A stretch of DNA of 64,000 nucleotides from Dryomyza anilis (lineage: Eukaryota > Arthropoda > Insecta > Diptera > Dryomyzidae): positions 120,417,593-120,481,592 of the forward strand of contig OX638130.1 of assembly GCA_951804985.1 (NCBI GenBank). The letters are read 5' to 3'. The position numbers and the translations under genes were made by a program. Each line of letters opens with the position of its first letter. Position 1 is the stretch's first letter. The notes under the pieces were generated by a model. It was not told the origin of the DNA, made no database searches, and saw only the letters and a program-made list of their open reading frames with translations. Positions 12,379 through 24,371 of the stretch are shown piece after piece.

Positions 12379-12686
12379 CACAGAAAAAATCGAAGTAAAA
12401 ATAGCAACCAATACCTATTAATTGCATTCATTAATCAATCCAGCAATGAAATTCACTAATTTTATGAAAACATTTGCTATTCTTCGTTAAATCAACAATT
12501 CCGTTTGCTAATAAAAATATTTGTACGTCAATGCAGCAAATTAATTAGTCGGCGTAGTTTCAGCAAATATATTTGCTAAAACAGCGCCGACTAAATTAGT
12601 GAATTTAGTGAATTTAATTGCTGCATTGATTAATGAATGCAATTAACATCGGTTGCTCTATTTACGTCGATTATTTTTTTTCTGTG
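12379..12686. mobile_element. 308-bp palindromic MITE
   Basis: It starts CACAGAAAAAATCGA and ends with the inverse (TCGATTATTTTTTTTCTGTG). The arms continue as inverted copies through 'aatagcaacc' and 'attgcattcattaatcaat' blocks. The centre contains a second pair (TTAGTCGGCG / GCGCCGACTAA). It is flanked by the direct repeat TGTGTGAGATACAAG at 12361-12375 and 12685-12699. No coding capacity. Confidence 0.85.
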
Positions 12687-12699
12687 TGTGAGATACAAG

Positions 12700-14089
12700 C
12701 ATTCTGAAATCTTCTTAGGCATTTGTTTTTTTTTAGGGTTTTGTATAAACTATTTCCACGTTTTTAAGTCTAAAAATTCTTGATAAACGCTGTTTGCTTT
12801 AGCAATATTATTAAAAAAATAGAACAAAAACTCTGTGACAATGCGTGTGACACATTTAGGCCTTCCGCGCACTGCTGCACTTCCAAACCTGTCAAAACAA
12901 ATAAACAAGCATTTAGGCCTTATTGTTCCCATGAGTCCGTCCACACAATGCACTCTTCACAGCTATGTGCTCCAGTAAATGTTGCCAACTGTATTAAGCT
13001 GTCAACTTAAATTGAAACAAAATAACGAAAAAAAAACCCCTGTGACAGTGTAACACAAAAAAATGCCTGCCTATAAAGCGGGGAAAAGAAACATCTTTGT
13101 TTATTGTCGTCCCTCCTTTGACATGTCATGTGTGGAAAACGAAGGTGAAAGTTCTTCCGTATTCTATTATTCTATTAGATTTGTTGTCTTTCATTTTCAT
13201 TTATTGTTCGGTTTTCTATAACTTTAATAGCGCCCTAATCCTTTCCTACTATATCTGTAGACTTCTACTATTTGTGGTGCATAAAACTCTCAGATCTTGC
13301 AATTGTCCTTCGCATATTTAGCATTACAACGCCAAGGGTAAAATAAAAAAGAGCATTTTCATCTTCAAAAGGATCTTTAGATCCAGTGTGTGTTGTGTTA
13401 ATGTTAGAGTAGGGAGCACCAGATTCCAGTGATTTATGTTCGAAATTCACGGTCAAAGACAATGTATGTTGTGTGTTAAAATTCAGCATGTCTGTTTTTA
13501 CTTTCACAGCAAGGTTATTTTATAAGAGTTCAAACGAATTAGATATGCATAAAAAATGAAGAGTTTTATTCAAAATTATATCTTCTTTGGTATTGTTCAA
13601 ATTACAGCTTCATTTCATTTTAGAAATGATTTTATTTATTAAATTTTATATTCTAATATTTTTTAAAGAATGTTCAATAATATTGAAACCTTTACACTAA
13701 AAAGAAAATAAAATAAAACAAAAAATACATCAGAGAGAAGAATTTCCTTCTGCAATTCTTATTGATTTATGGTAGTACAATTTATAATGTTTACTTTAAA
13801 ATATTAGTTGATTTTTTTTTTGCAATGGAAGAGAATTATTTGTTATAAGCAGAGATGAAAAATAATTATTAATCTTTATTTCCATTTGGGTTTTCACTAA
13901 ATAATATTATTTTTCAAAAAATATAAAGGTCTTTGGTTGAAAAATAATTTTTATTTTAAAAAATAATTGTTATTGGTTGAATGTTATATGAATAATCTTT
14001 ATTTTAAAGGTCTTCTATGGTTAATGGTTTTTAGTATTTTTTTATTATATCAGAAATTGATTGGAGAAACATCAACATTTCTTGTTGGA
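12700..14089. other. Intergenic DNA, partly unique (12780-13540)
   Basis: 12780-13540 is non-repetitive with moderate GC and holds only short meaningless frames. 13540-14089 is AT-rich. No gene recognised. Confidence 0.4.
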
Positions 14090-14960
14090 AAATGGTAATT
14101 TGTGATTTCGGAAACAATTTTATTAACAACATTTTTTTTTCGAAATTTCTGAAACTGATGTTTTTGACAAATATTCTTTTTTTTTTGAAAAATGATGATT
14201 TCGACTATTGCGTTGTTTTTTGTCTTCTAAAAAAATTGTTAACAACATTTTTTATTTTAAATTGTTCGAACATTTCTGTTTTTGTCGAATATTTTTACTT
14301 TTGGAACGTTTTGATTTTGGAGATTGCGTTGTTTTTGTCTTCCAAAAAAAAAAAAAATTGACAACTTTTTTACTTCGAAAATTTTCGAACATATCTGTTT
14401 ATGTCGAACATTTTTATTTTTGGAATTTGGTGATTTCGACCTTTGATTTTTTTTGTCGTCCAAAAATTTTTTTAACAACATTTTCATTTCGAAATTTTCG
14501 AACACTGATGTTTTTGTGGATTTTTTTTTTTTGATAAATATTTAGTGATTTCGATCCTTGCGTTGTTTTTTTCTTCCAATTTTTTTAACAAAATTTTATT
14601 ATTCGAGTTATTTCGCAGAATTGAAGAATATATATTTTTTTAAATAGTTATTTCGACCAGTGTTTTTGTCGTCCAAAAAATTTGATTAAAAAAAATTTCT
14701 TATTTTCGAAAATTTTCGAAAATTGTTTCTTGTCAAATACGTCTTGTCAAACGGTACAGCATTTTTTCGTCGTCCAACTTTTTATTTTTTAATAAACTTT
14801 TTTTTGAAAAGTGGTTATTTCGAACATTGCATTAACCCAATAGAAATGTTTAACAGTTTTTTTAACAAAATATTTTTCTTTCAAAAATGTTCGAACATTG
14901 TTGTTTTTGTCGATTCAATTTTTTTATGGAATCGAACAGTGCAACCGCAACTGAAATTTT
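14090..14960. repeat. Diverged tandem repeat, about 116-119-bp period, T-rich
   Basis: The anchor 'gatttcga' or a variant recurs at 14104, 14197, 14313, 14432, 14547 and again near 14650 and 14815. Each unit continues 'tgcgttgttttt.. cttccaaaaa .. ttaacaacattt .. cgaaattttcgaaca .. tgtttttgtcga'. The units are heavily diverged. Open frames in it are artefacts of T-rich sequence. Confidence 0.75.
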
Positions 14961-15039
14961 TCAAAATTAAATATCTCTCAGACCAAAACCTTTCTTTTTT
15001 CTTTTCAATGATGTATTTAATAAATGCTATTCACAGAAA

Positions 15040-17235
15040 AAAATCATCACCATCCGTATTATTGACCTCGATGACCAAACACCATGTCGTTTTGGTTCAG
15101 TACTTCATTCACCGAAAAAAATTCATCAATATGATGAATTTAAGCATAAATATTATGAATTTTTCACCAACTACTATTTTCATCATATTAATACCATCGT
15201 TCATTAAATTTTACATTGATGAATGAATTCATTATATGTATATATAAACTTATTCATACCATCGAACATCATAGTGAAGAACGAAATATTCAATACAATG
15301 AATTTGAATCGTCATATTGATAATTTTGTTCATAATATTTATTAATATAATATTTAATTTGATGAATATTGTTGAACTATAATTTTCTTTTTGTTTGAAA
15401 AAAAAAAATGTGTGCCTACACAAAAAAAATATCACAAAAATTTTCACCAACTACCAGTTTCATCATATTGATGATTTCATTCATTGAACTAAAATCGTAT
15501 TTTTTAAATGTTTTTCATTTTCAATATTTTTTTAACATCAAATTTCAAATACAAATTTGTCTCCATTTACACTTTTATGTATTTATAATTCTTATTCATA
15601 TAAATGAATAATGTACATCATATTGATGAATTTTGCTCATCAAACTACATTAATTTAAATATCATAAATCTTATAAGAATTATGAATATACTAACTGGAC
15701 CCGTTCACAGCTTCGCTCGTGCTAAGTTTTTGTAATTGTAAAACTATATCGTTTTTAAAGTGTGGATACATTTACGCCCTTTTTCCCTTTTTAGTGCATG
15801 CCTACTTCGCTTTTTTCCTGCACACATTGATCATAGTGCCATGCCCCTTTTTCCAAACTCGATCACATTCCAAAATTTTTAAAAATTATCCTTTGTTTCG
15901 ATTTGTGTTGTACAAATCTTAGTAAGTCAGGAGTTTAAGCATTTTTAAATTTTTTGTTATATGGGAGGTGTCACGCCCCTTTGTCCAATTCCATCCAAAT
16001 TCTACGGAGGGCTCTCTACTCCCAAAAAAACCCATCCGCTTTTTTTGGATTTTATCCACTTAAAAAATCCAAGATTTTTGTATTTTTTTTATTTTATTGA
16101 TTTTTGAACATTTTTCGAATTACAACTTAGGAAATATATTCAGGGTACAATTTATGTTTTGAAAATTTAAGAATTTGTTATAAACCACCAAATCGAAAAT
16201 AATTATTTGAACCACTGCTGGATGAAATCTCTGGTGAAGATGGTATTGAAATGATGAGCCAATATAGGCCTTTATGTAGATCCAAATAAGTTAATGATGT
16301 AGTCGCCTAAACCATGGATTTAATTCAAGTCAATTCTATGCCAACTTTTAAAGTGGTAGATATTGATTGAATCTAATAGGTTCTGAAGAGTTGTCGTGTT
16401 ATAAAGAGGACATTCAAAATAGATTTGATGAGGCACTTAGACCGTTTAATTTTCTCCTCCATATTACTAATTCAGTATATAGAAGAAAACGGCTTCGGAA
16501 GTATTCGGATTTTTTTTCCAGCCCTGATACTACGTGTTTAATATAATCTTTTCTTTAACTCTAAGGTTTTTTTTGTATGGGAGGTGCCACGCCCCATTGT
16601 CCAATCCTACTTTTTAATATGCACTTTTGTTTCAATTTCCATAACTCTGGTCAGGAGTTATAGCATTTCTAAAGTTATGGAAAGTGACACGCCTCTTTAT
16701 AAAATTCCGCCCACATTTAGCAAAAATATGAACAACAACAAAATACATTACTGAGCCCAATTTCCTGACTGTGGCTATCTAACAGATATTTTGAATTAAA
16801 AGTTTAGTTTTGCCACGCCCATTATTGTACCTTAGGAGGCAAAATTCAAAAAATCGAATCGTAGTGAGTTCTCACGTTGGGAAATCAACGCTCTGTCCAA
16901 ATTTCAAGTTCCTAGGTCAAGATTTTTTCGACACGAACAAAATACAAAAAGAATCAGGCAAATTCCTCGGTTCGTTTTTCCGTGATTGAAGAACAGCATT
17001 CTTCAATATGAAGTAAAATATGTTGTATTTTATGTTTATTAATATGATGAAACGTATTCTTCACATACAAATTAACATAGTGAAGAACACATATTCGACA
17101 GTTACCAAGTGTTCATCATATTTTTGATCGCATTCATAACATTGATGTCGTTAGTCATTAATATTATGAATGGTTCTTCAATACCAATGGTTTGAAGAAC
17201 GGAATTCATCAATATGATGTACATTTTTTTCTGTG
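15040..17235. mobile_element. Repeat family A copies interrupted by a Helitron-like insert
   Basis: 15040-15400 is one family A copy. 15419-15690 and 16975-17235 are the two halves of another, with terminal 'ACACAAAAAAAATATCAC' on the left and 'TTTTTTTCTGTGT' on the right. They carry the characteristic CATCATATTGA words and the 'aacagcattcttcaatatg' segment. The halves are separated by the Helitron-like insert described separately. Confidence 0.75.
15691..16960 (-). mobile_element. Helitron-like non-autonomous element, degenerate
   Basis: The left edge reads CTAACTGGACCCG, matching the CTAGCTGGACCCG edge of the better copy at 41569-42612. The interior holds the family's phrases 'tatgggaggtgccacgcccc' and 'ttgtccaat' more than once (near 15960, 16575), then a C-rich 'ccacgcccat' segment. 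The right end is not clear. No Rep/helicase coding is visible. Confidence 0.6.
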
Positions 17236-18900
17236 TAAGAATTATATAAACTTGATGTTTTACATAAAATTGATGTATTATATAAATTATATTTACTTGA
17301 TGTTCATTAGAAAAATGTAATTAAAAAAACTGTGGACAATATTTAAAAAAAAAACTGTTCTTTGTTGTTTAGTATTTTATTTGAACAGAATATCCTTATT
17401 AGAAATTGTTTAGTATACATTTGCTGTAGGGGCATCGGAAATCATTATAGATTTCATCAATTTTTAAACTGTTATTCAAATATAAACACTTCTATTAAGT
17501 AAACATCCTATTTTCCCATCAACCCGCAACGGTGCCAAATGATACAAACAACTGACACCTTTCGCTAAATTCACTCGGACTAATGAGTTTCTGCATGGCT
17601 GAACGCAGATCATAGCGTGAGAGCTAGTGTCACCGTCAATGCGTTCAACGGTAAATGTTAAAAGGATGTCGCAGGATATCGTCGCTCAATTTGAGTATCC
17701 CAATGCAAATTTTAAAAATTCTCAAAACCCAATGTTCGTGTTGAATGTGTGCTGTGCCGTTGTTTTAGACAAGTAAACATCCGGTTCTAGTCGAACGATT
17801 CGAGACAACATCAAAAATATGAGAGAAATACACAAAATATAACCCATTTATGGTGACACAGTATATCACAGCAAAATTTTATGAACGCACACACGAAAAT
17901 ATTTTCCGCGAATTTTTGTTTAACCCCTTGAAATGTTTACCGAATTATGTAATTTCTTTGAATAGCGCCGGTTATTTGTATATGGTGCGCTTCTTAAGCC
18001 CAACGCAATAAAATACCTGTGTAGCTGTGTCGCTGTGTCCTAAGCTAAGCCAATGACTGATCTTGTCAACTTGCCAAAAATTAATTGATGGAATTTCCAC
18101 AATAGTCCCAAGAGGTCGCGGACGGACTTTAGTGCATGACTTAGTTTATAACTATGGCAATAAAACCACTACCTGCAGCGTTAAGCCGCTGCCATAAAAC
18201 GCCCAAAACTATACAATGTTTACCTTCGAAGCACAGATCCACCTGTCCGTCCGTCTATCCATACATTTGTTCCTTCGTCCTGTCCTGTCCCGTCCCGTCA
18301 CCGCCCTGCGCTCTAGGCAACAAGTATTTCGCTTAATCCTTGCGATTATAATTATTTGGCGTTTTACTTTTGCTGCCAGCTCCTGACTGAAGGATGATAT
18401 TTCAAGTGGTTTTATGACTTGCAAACGAAAACGCAGACTCGCTCTTCTTCTTCATCTTCTTCTTCCACTGTAACTGACTTATTGAGGTCTATAAAATGTT
18501 TATATACGAACAATCGGTACAGAAATCAAAATTACTAACGGGTTTTGCTGCATCTTTTGTCGCTTTCAATGGAATCGTTTTAATCTTTGCAATATCTGCT
18601 ATTAAACCTTTTCAACACTAGAAAGAGGTGCTTTTTAATCAATAGCAAAAATACTTTCGACACAAATTACTTTGAAAATACAGCACAATTAATTTGGAAT
18701 TGAAAAAAGCTATTGAAAAAATATGAGAACAAAAATGCAGCCACTTGCGATTATTTATGTGTTGCGCCCATTAATTTCATCACCAATTACTAAAGTTATG
18801 TCGCCGATGAGTCCAGAGCGACGGTCGATTGCACAGCCTCTGTAATAGAGGCTACCAGAAGATCTATTGCAGCTACACGTAGAAAATATAGAGTGTTCAA
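17236..18900. other. Unique island (about 17490-18880), candidate regulatory DNA
   Basis: After an AT-rich start, the sequence becomes non-repetitive with normal complexity. It contains a CTACCTG word (CAGGTAG on minus, 18169-18175), an ATGCAAAT octamer near 17704 and a C/T-rich run (18240-18310). No reading frame is convincing. It lies about 11 kb downstream of scute and may be an AS-C enhancer (inference). Confidence 0.35.
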
Positions 18901-19185
18901 AAAGGAAAACCAACTAAATTTGTCATATTTTGCATGCTAATAAATGGTTTCGAATAGTTCCTTTTCAAAAAAGTACCTTTTAGTAATGGGGCATTAAAGG
19001 AGTTGCTTACAACCGGATTTGAAGTATACGGGCCCCGAAACAAACAGTTTAAATCCAAGGAAGTACTTACAAGCAAAAGGAATTGACAGATGCGTCCAGT
19101 TCAATATTGACAGGAACTATAACAATACATATAAAGCAGTACTATCAGAGAGCCATTAGAATCCTATGAGGTTACTTTTGACCTA

Positions 19186-19454
19186 AAGGGTTTTTCAATA
19201 AGAGCGCTATAAAAGTTTTTTCAAGATTTTTTCAACAGGGACGCTACAAAAGTAGAGCGACAGGGACAGCAAACGACGACATATTTGTTGCAGCTCTATT
19301 GACATTTCTCTTCAGTAGGGTTTGCCATTTCATGATGGAAAGATATACGAGCCAACAACGAGATGAAATTATTAAAATTTACTACCGAAATTCGAATACG
19401 TATATCTTTCCATCATGAAATGGCAAACCTTACTGAAGAGAAAGAAAAACTCTT
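19186..19454 (+). mobile_element. 269-bp mariner-derived fold-back element
   Basis: It begins AAGGGTTTTTCA and ends with a degenerate inverse (GAAAAACTCTT), flanked by TA on both sides (19184-19185 and 19455-19456). A second TIR-like copy (TTTTTTCAACAGGGACG) follows inside. From ATG 19335 it encodes MERYTSQQRDEIIKIYYRNS, the usual N-terminus of one mariner-like transposase group, then ends in a stop because the following segment is an inverted copy of the sequence around the start. It is a deletion/inversion derivative that would need a transposase supplied in trans. It matches the ends of the element at 26782-27417. Confidence 0.82.
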
Positions 19455-19456
19455 TA

Positions 19457-20200
19457 GTATGGGAATGCCAAGGTAAAATCAATAAACTAGGACTGAAACA
19501 ATCTCATCATCATGAAGAAGCTGGGAGGAGCCGTAGAAAGGAGCCATAACAAAACGCATAGGCTCAGAAACTTTCTATGCAATCGGCAATCGTGATTAAT
19601 AAAACAATGCGAGAATTAAACACCAGAGATGAACTGTGGTTGGGAGTAGTAAAGGGACTACGACAATCAAAGCAACTTATTAAGTCCAACAACCTTAAAA
19701 AATCCAAGAAATGCATTAAGTTAATAATGAAACCCCTAAGAATCTTGAAAGAATTTCTTACAAGACACTGCAGAGTTGAAAAACACCTAACAGAGTTGAG
19801 AAAAACCATACAATCCAACAATTTTGAAATTTGTAATTAAAAGGCACTCTTTTTTTTTTGGAATATCTACTAAGATCCACAGCACTCAGACATACTATAT
19901 CCATTGTACCGTGAAATATATTCCCTACAATTTTGTGGTTAATATCACCACGAGCGCCCATGCCCAAGCCGAGATTCGAACCCGAGACCTTCAGAATGCA
20001 AGTCCAGCGCGCTACCTCTGGACTGCTGAGGCCGGCAATTAAAAGGCACTCAATACTTTGCAGGACGAAAACGCGATCGATCATCGTTGGACCTGACCTG
20101 ACACAGGTGAAGCATAGAGGAATCATTAATGATATTTCGCATTTGGATATTCTGGAAACTTGCCCAATGCGCAGAATGTAGATAATTTCTGGATACACTC
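19457..20200 (+). pseudogene. Non-LTR retrotransposon remnant (RNase H-like C-terminus)
   Basis: A plus-strand frame at 19577-19840 contains LTRHCRVEKHLTELR, resembling the '(L)TGHCxxNxHL' stretch of the RNase H region of Jockey/R1-type retrotransposons. After a SINE insertion, another frame ends with 'IINDISHLDILETCPMR', in keeping with the end of such proteins. The frame is broken by stop codons and the SINE. Assignment is by short motif only and could be wrong. Confidence 0.4.
19850..20036 (-). mobile_element. tRNA-derived SINE (family 2), minus, with 15-bp TSD
   Basis: On the minus strand the head (20036-19960) has an A-box-like GAGGTAGCGCGCTGG and a B-box GGGTTCGAATCTCGG. The body runs to an A-rich tail (complement of the T run near 19850). 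It is flanked by the exact direct repeat AATTAAAAGGCACTC at 19835-19849 and 20037-20051. Its sequence differs from SINE family 1, so a second tRNA-derived family is active or was recently active here. Confidence 0.88.
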
Positions 20201-20464
20201 AACCAAGTCGAATCAATATCAGTTAAATGAAACCAATCGAAATAATCAGGTTTCTTACTGATATTGGCTAGGCACAGGTCTTCCAGAGGATCTTCTTTAG
20301 TTGAACTTGATTAGTCTAATTACAAGAATCCCTACCTCATATCCATGCGGCTATTACAACTGAGTGTACTACACACATAAAACTGATTTGTTGCGACAAG
20401 CAACTAAATTGCCCAACAGAATCATTTGGTAGTTGCAACAACCTCTTAATTCAGTTGTGAAAAG
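20201..20464. other. Intergenic DNA, nothing recognised
   Basis: Unique-looking spacer with no gene or repeat signature. Confidence 0.35.
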
Positions 20465-20625
20465 CTCCAAATCGGTAAACATGTTGTTGGGCAACCTTCA
20501 AGTCGGTACTCATGAGGTTGTGACAACCTCCTAATTGGTGGACATGATGTTATGGAAACCTCGAAATCGGTGATCATGAGTTTATGAAAACCTACAAATT
20601 GGTGAGCATGAGACTTTTCTAAACC
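20465..20625. repeat. 32-bp tandem repeat, about five units
   Basis: The anchor AACC recurs at exactly 32-bp steps (20493, 20525, 20557, 20589), each followed by 'aartyggtg..catgagg/t'. Units differ at several positions, so the array is old. Confidence 0.8.
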
Positions 20626-21045
20626 TCCAATTGAAATTTTATTTTAACAAAGTTATTTACGTTTGTATATAAAACTTATGAATGTAAAGTATTCTATGTG
20701 TATTATAGATGCGTAAAGATTTCGTGCACAGAACATATTTAGTATATCTATTAAATCCACCTACCTGAAAAATAAAAACACTATGAAAAGTATGTATTTA
20801 TTTTTTAAGTTCCTCATATCCAAAATATATACAAAAAAAATATATTTTCCATTGGCATATATGATCACATCTTTATTATTTATATTTTGTTCACTAATGA
20901 GCATATTGTATTGAAATAATTATTATTTTTTTAATATTTATATGTTTATTTCGCAATGTAACTTAATTAATAATTGTGTTATTGTTTTCGACTTGTGAAC
21001 ATTTTTGACGTTTCTTTATTTCTGTATGCATCTTTAATTGTTAAC
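20626..21045. other. AT-rich spacer, nothing recognised
   Basis: No gene or repeat boundary. It contains a CTACCTG word at 20761-20767 that I regard as chance. Confidence 0.4.
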
Positions 21046-21330
21046 AAGAAACTGGCAGCCGAACTGCTGATATACATGAGGTTTTTGTTTGTCATTTATT
21101 TTGTTGATACAACAATGTACTTCAATTTAGGAAGAATGAAAAATGCACTCACGAGTTTACGACAACCGAACGTACAGTCGCGCTGACTAACATTTCGGTT
21201 ATAGTAAAATAAGGTAAAATGACATGAGAGAATCTCTTTTAGAGTTACAACAAATGTATTTCGGTTGCAACACTGAAACGTTGTTTCAATTAACTTCATG
21301 CCAAAAGACGATTTTTTGTGTGTAGGGAAG
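21046..21330 (-). mobile_element. 285-bp MITE, reverse copy of the one at 34.6 kb
   Basis: It is the inverse of 34646-34933: GAAACTGGCAGCCGAACTGC at the left corresponds to GCAGTTCGGATGCCAGTTTC there, and it ends in a 'cgattttttgtgtg' terminus. Short frames in it are not genes. Confidence 0.8.
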
Positions 21331-21944
21331 TGCTATAGTTGATATCTCTTTCAGCTATGGGGTTCAATTGGAGAACAAATTTGATTTTAAACAAAAATTT
21401 ATTTTACTTATTATATATATTTATTTATTCATTAGAAATTAAAGAAATTTTCGAAAAAAAAATCAACTATTATATTATTTTTTTTTGTTTATTCATCAAA
21501 TAAGTTTCATTAAAATCGTGAAAAAAGTTAAACACCTTGATCTATTTGATTTTAAATTTTCCAAATGTCAAATTACCTATGCTTAGATATCAATTAAATT
21601 GCATACTATCGGATTTTTTAAGTCATAATTGATAAAAATGTCGTCAATTTTCTCGAATACTCCCTCGTGTCAAAATACAGAAAGTGAGTATAATTGCTTG
21701 TCATTATTTTATACAAATATTGACTTCATCGATAAGAATTTGTAAATCAATTCCAGTGGAAATTGTGTAAGGGTAACGATCGGGAATTGATCGTGGTATT
21801 AAACTCATTCATACATAACATAGTCAGGATCACGTTTTTCCTAATATGGTTAATTTTTACAAGGGTAATTATGTATTCAAAATGTGATTGATTTAATTTT
21901 TTTTTTCAATTCACGGTAAAGCATACAATTTTTAATATTCATAT
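21331..21944. other. AT-rich spacer, nothing recognised
   Basis: No gene, repeat array or conserved-looking motif was seen. Confidence 0.4.
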
Positions 21945-22165
21945 TTAGTGGAACCGGAATCGGTTATAATTTTTTTTTTTTTGGTTGAAACCGGTAACGC
22001 TATTTTAAAAATCCTGGAATTACAACCGAAACCGATATTTCAAATGGATTTAGTCCCTGTCATGGACCGCAAAGAACCGAACAGGAATCGGAACCGAAAT
22101 CGCAATTTTAAAAATCTTAGAACCATAACCGAAATTAATGTTTCACATGGTTTTAATCCCTGATT
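21945..22165. repeat. Two-unit tandem repeat, about 103 bp, ACCGGAA-rich
   Basis: Two diverged units. Each runs from a CCGGAAYCGG-like segment through 'attttaaaaatc' and 'accgaaa' to 'ttta(g/a)tccctg' (ends near 22058 and 22161). Confidence 0.65.
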
Positions 22166-22169
22166 ACAA

Positions 22170-23560
22170 CACCCATTTCATGAATTGGAAGACCCATTTG
22201 TTTTCGGTACACATAATAAGTACGTCATCGAGTTGCCCCACCATAAGTAGTGTTGAAATCGAACAAACTCGGTTACTCTATTGTGGGGTGCTAAACCACA
22301 AAACGCCGTTCGGCTGGGCGCCCATAGAACTCATAGAACTCATAGTCAATTGATCTTAATTATGCAATGCGATAGTCGTCGTCGACAATAACCGCAACAA
22401 CAGAGGTAACAGCAGCAGCAGCATCGACTACAAATGTCCATGCGCTGTACGCTGTCAATAAATTAATAATTACAACGTGCTGCACTTGCTGCAAATATAG
22501 CCACCGAGCGTCATCCAGCCAGCCACACGCTACACGAATGCGCAAAAATTTTTAAAAATATTTTTATTTTTGATGTTGCCTCTGCTGCTGCTGTTGGCTT
22601 CATTGGCCATTAAAAAATAAAAGTAAACTTTGCTCCAGAAACAGGATTTGCTTCCCATCAGGGCGCGTGTGTCGGTTGCTGCTGCTGCTGTGGCTGTTGC
22701 TGCCTGTTGCTGCTGCGTGCGAAATATTGCTGGACATGCGGTGCACAGCTTAAGTAACTCGTTTCCATCAGCGGCAGGCAGCATCAGCCACATCAGCCGC
22801 ATCTTCCTCATCATCATTATCAACCGCGCATTTGCAGCCCTGGTCGTCGTCGTTGTTGTCGTCGTCGTACTCCAGATCGTCATCATGATCAGCAGCGTCG
22901 GTCGTGTGGCTCAATCTCATCAGCGCAAGTGCCGCCTCGGAAGCTCTTTAGCATTGTATATGAGGCCAAAGACCAAAACGTTTGTAGGCCTCAGTAGGAG
23001 CAGCAGCAGAAGCACCAGCAGAAAAAAGCAGCTAAAATAAAAATTTGCCTGTGCTTCATATATATATTTTTTTCATTTTTATATTTCTTTTAGGTTTTAT
23101 GGTGGCGCAGCATGCAACCAGTCATCAGAAACAACATTTACCGAAGTTTTATTTTTATTTTTATTTCTTATTTTCGTTTTTTTGTTTTTATTCATTTTGC
23201 GAAATTCTTATTGCTGATCCATTTAAATCACACACATGTCTGGCAAACTAGTCAAAGTCCTGTTTTGTCAATTTTTAGACTGGCTGTTGATAGTTGTTGC
23301 TGTTGCTGCTATTCTTGTCCTGCTATCTTGTTGGCTGTTTCTATATTGGTTCCTCTGTGCTCTTGGCTAAAACTGTTGCATTAGATGCTGTTTTTCCATT
23401 TTTTTTGTAATGTTAGGTTTTAATGCTGTGGACCTGCATGCAAATTACTAGGTTGTTAAAATTAATTACTTTGTGATGTTAATCGGGGCGTTTGGCGGCT
23501 ACATTGTTTTCACATTTGATTAATACTTATTTTTATTTCGCGTATTTCCCGTTGGATAAA
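22170..23560. other. Unique island with GCT/GTC triplet runs, candidate regulatory DNA
   Basis: One of the most GC-rich stretches of the window. It contains imperfect triplet runs (GCTGCTGCTG near 22677, GTCGTCGTCG near 22850, CAGCAG near 23000) that create long alanine/valine frames in several phases on both strands. This is typical of fly enhancer DNA and not a coding signature. It lies about 6 kb downstream of scute. Confidence 0.4.
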
Positions 23561-24371
23561 TGAAAATGTTTTCTTTTTAAATATATAACACTTGAACTAA
23601 GGTTAAAAACATCATTTTATTTCCACGGGGAATTTATTGATAGAAATATCAAGATTTATATTATAGATATGTTTTAATATTTTATTCTATTAACTTAAAC
23701 AACAAATTAAGGCATTTTTAAATTATTCTCGATCTAAGTATGAATTTCCGATGGACTTCAAGATTCTCATTACAACTTTATACTCAGTTTTTTCAGATTG
23801 CCTCAATTTTTTGAGTTATTACGTAATACATAAAATTGGAAATTTTTGTGTTTTGCTACATAATTTGGACTTTAACATTTTACAGATTAAAGTTATCGAT
23901 TCAATTTCTTTTATATTCCATCAAAAATACTTTACCTAATATTTTGAAATAAACTATATGAAATTTGGATTAATCTAACTAAAGTTATGACCAGTCAAGC
24001 TCAAAAAATAAGGATTTTAAGTTGTACATATTATTTATTGCATAACAAATTAAGTTTTCATAATACAATAAAATTGTATAATATATGAGAAAGTAGATCG
24101 ATAATTTAACAATTCCTCTTACTCTTTAAGTCCAGATAATTTTCTATGTTATTTTAAATTTCGCCTCATAGGTTTAACATGAGGTTCGATTTTAAACTAG
24201 AAAGTTTAATTCGAGATTTGTATTTGAAGAACACAAGTTTTATAGCATATTTCGATACACTTTTGTTTGAAAATGTTTATACAAACGCTTGTATGTACTT
24301 TTACTAATTTTAAAGATGAGGTTTTTTAAATGAATTCTAATTTATTTCCTTTTCTAAACGATGGCAATACT
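23561..24371. other. AT-rich spacer, nothing recognised
   Basis: No gene or repeat identified. Confidence 0.45.

Noticed and set aside
16867..16874. TTCTCACG, a perfect Su(H) site on the minus strand
   Set aside because: It lies inside a degenerate Helitron-like repeat, so it is probably chance.
20761..20767. CTACCTG here and at 18169, and TTACCTG at 49865, as further Zelda sites
   Set aside because: A 7-mer class is expected several times in 64 kb on two strands. Only the pair near the scute promoter is clustered.
22630..23040. 136-residue Ala/Val-rich frame
   Set aside because: Arises from GCT/GTC triplet runs, and similar frames exist on the opposite strand. No splice or start context supports it.
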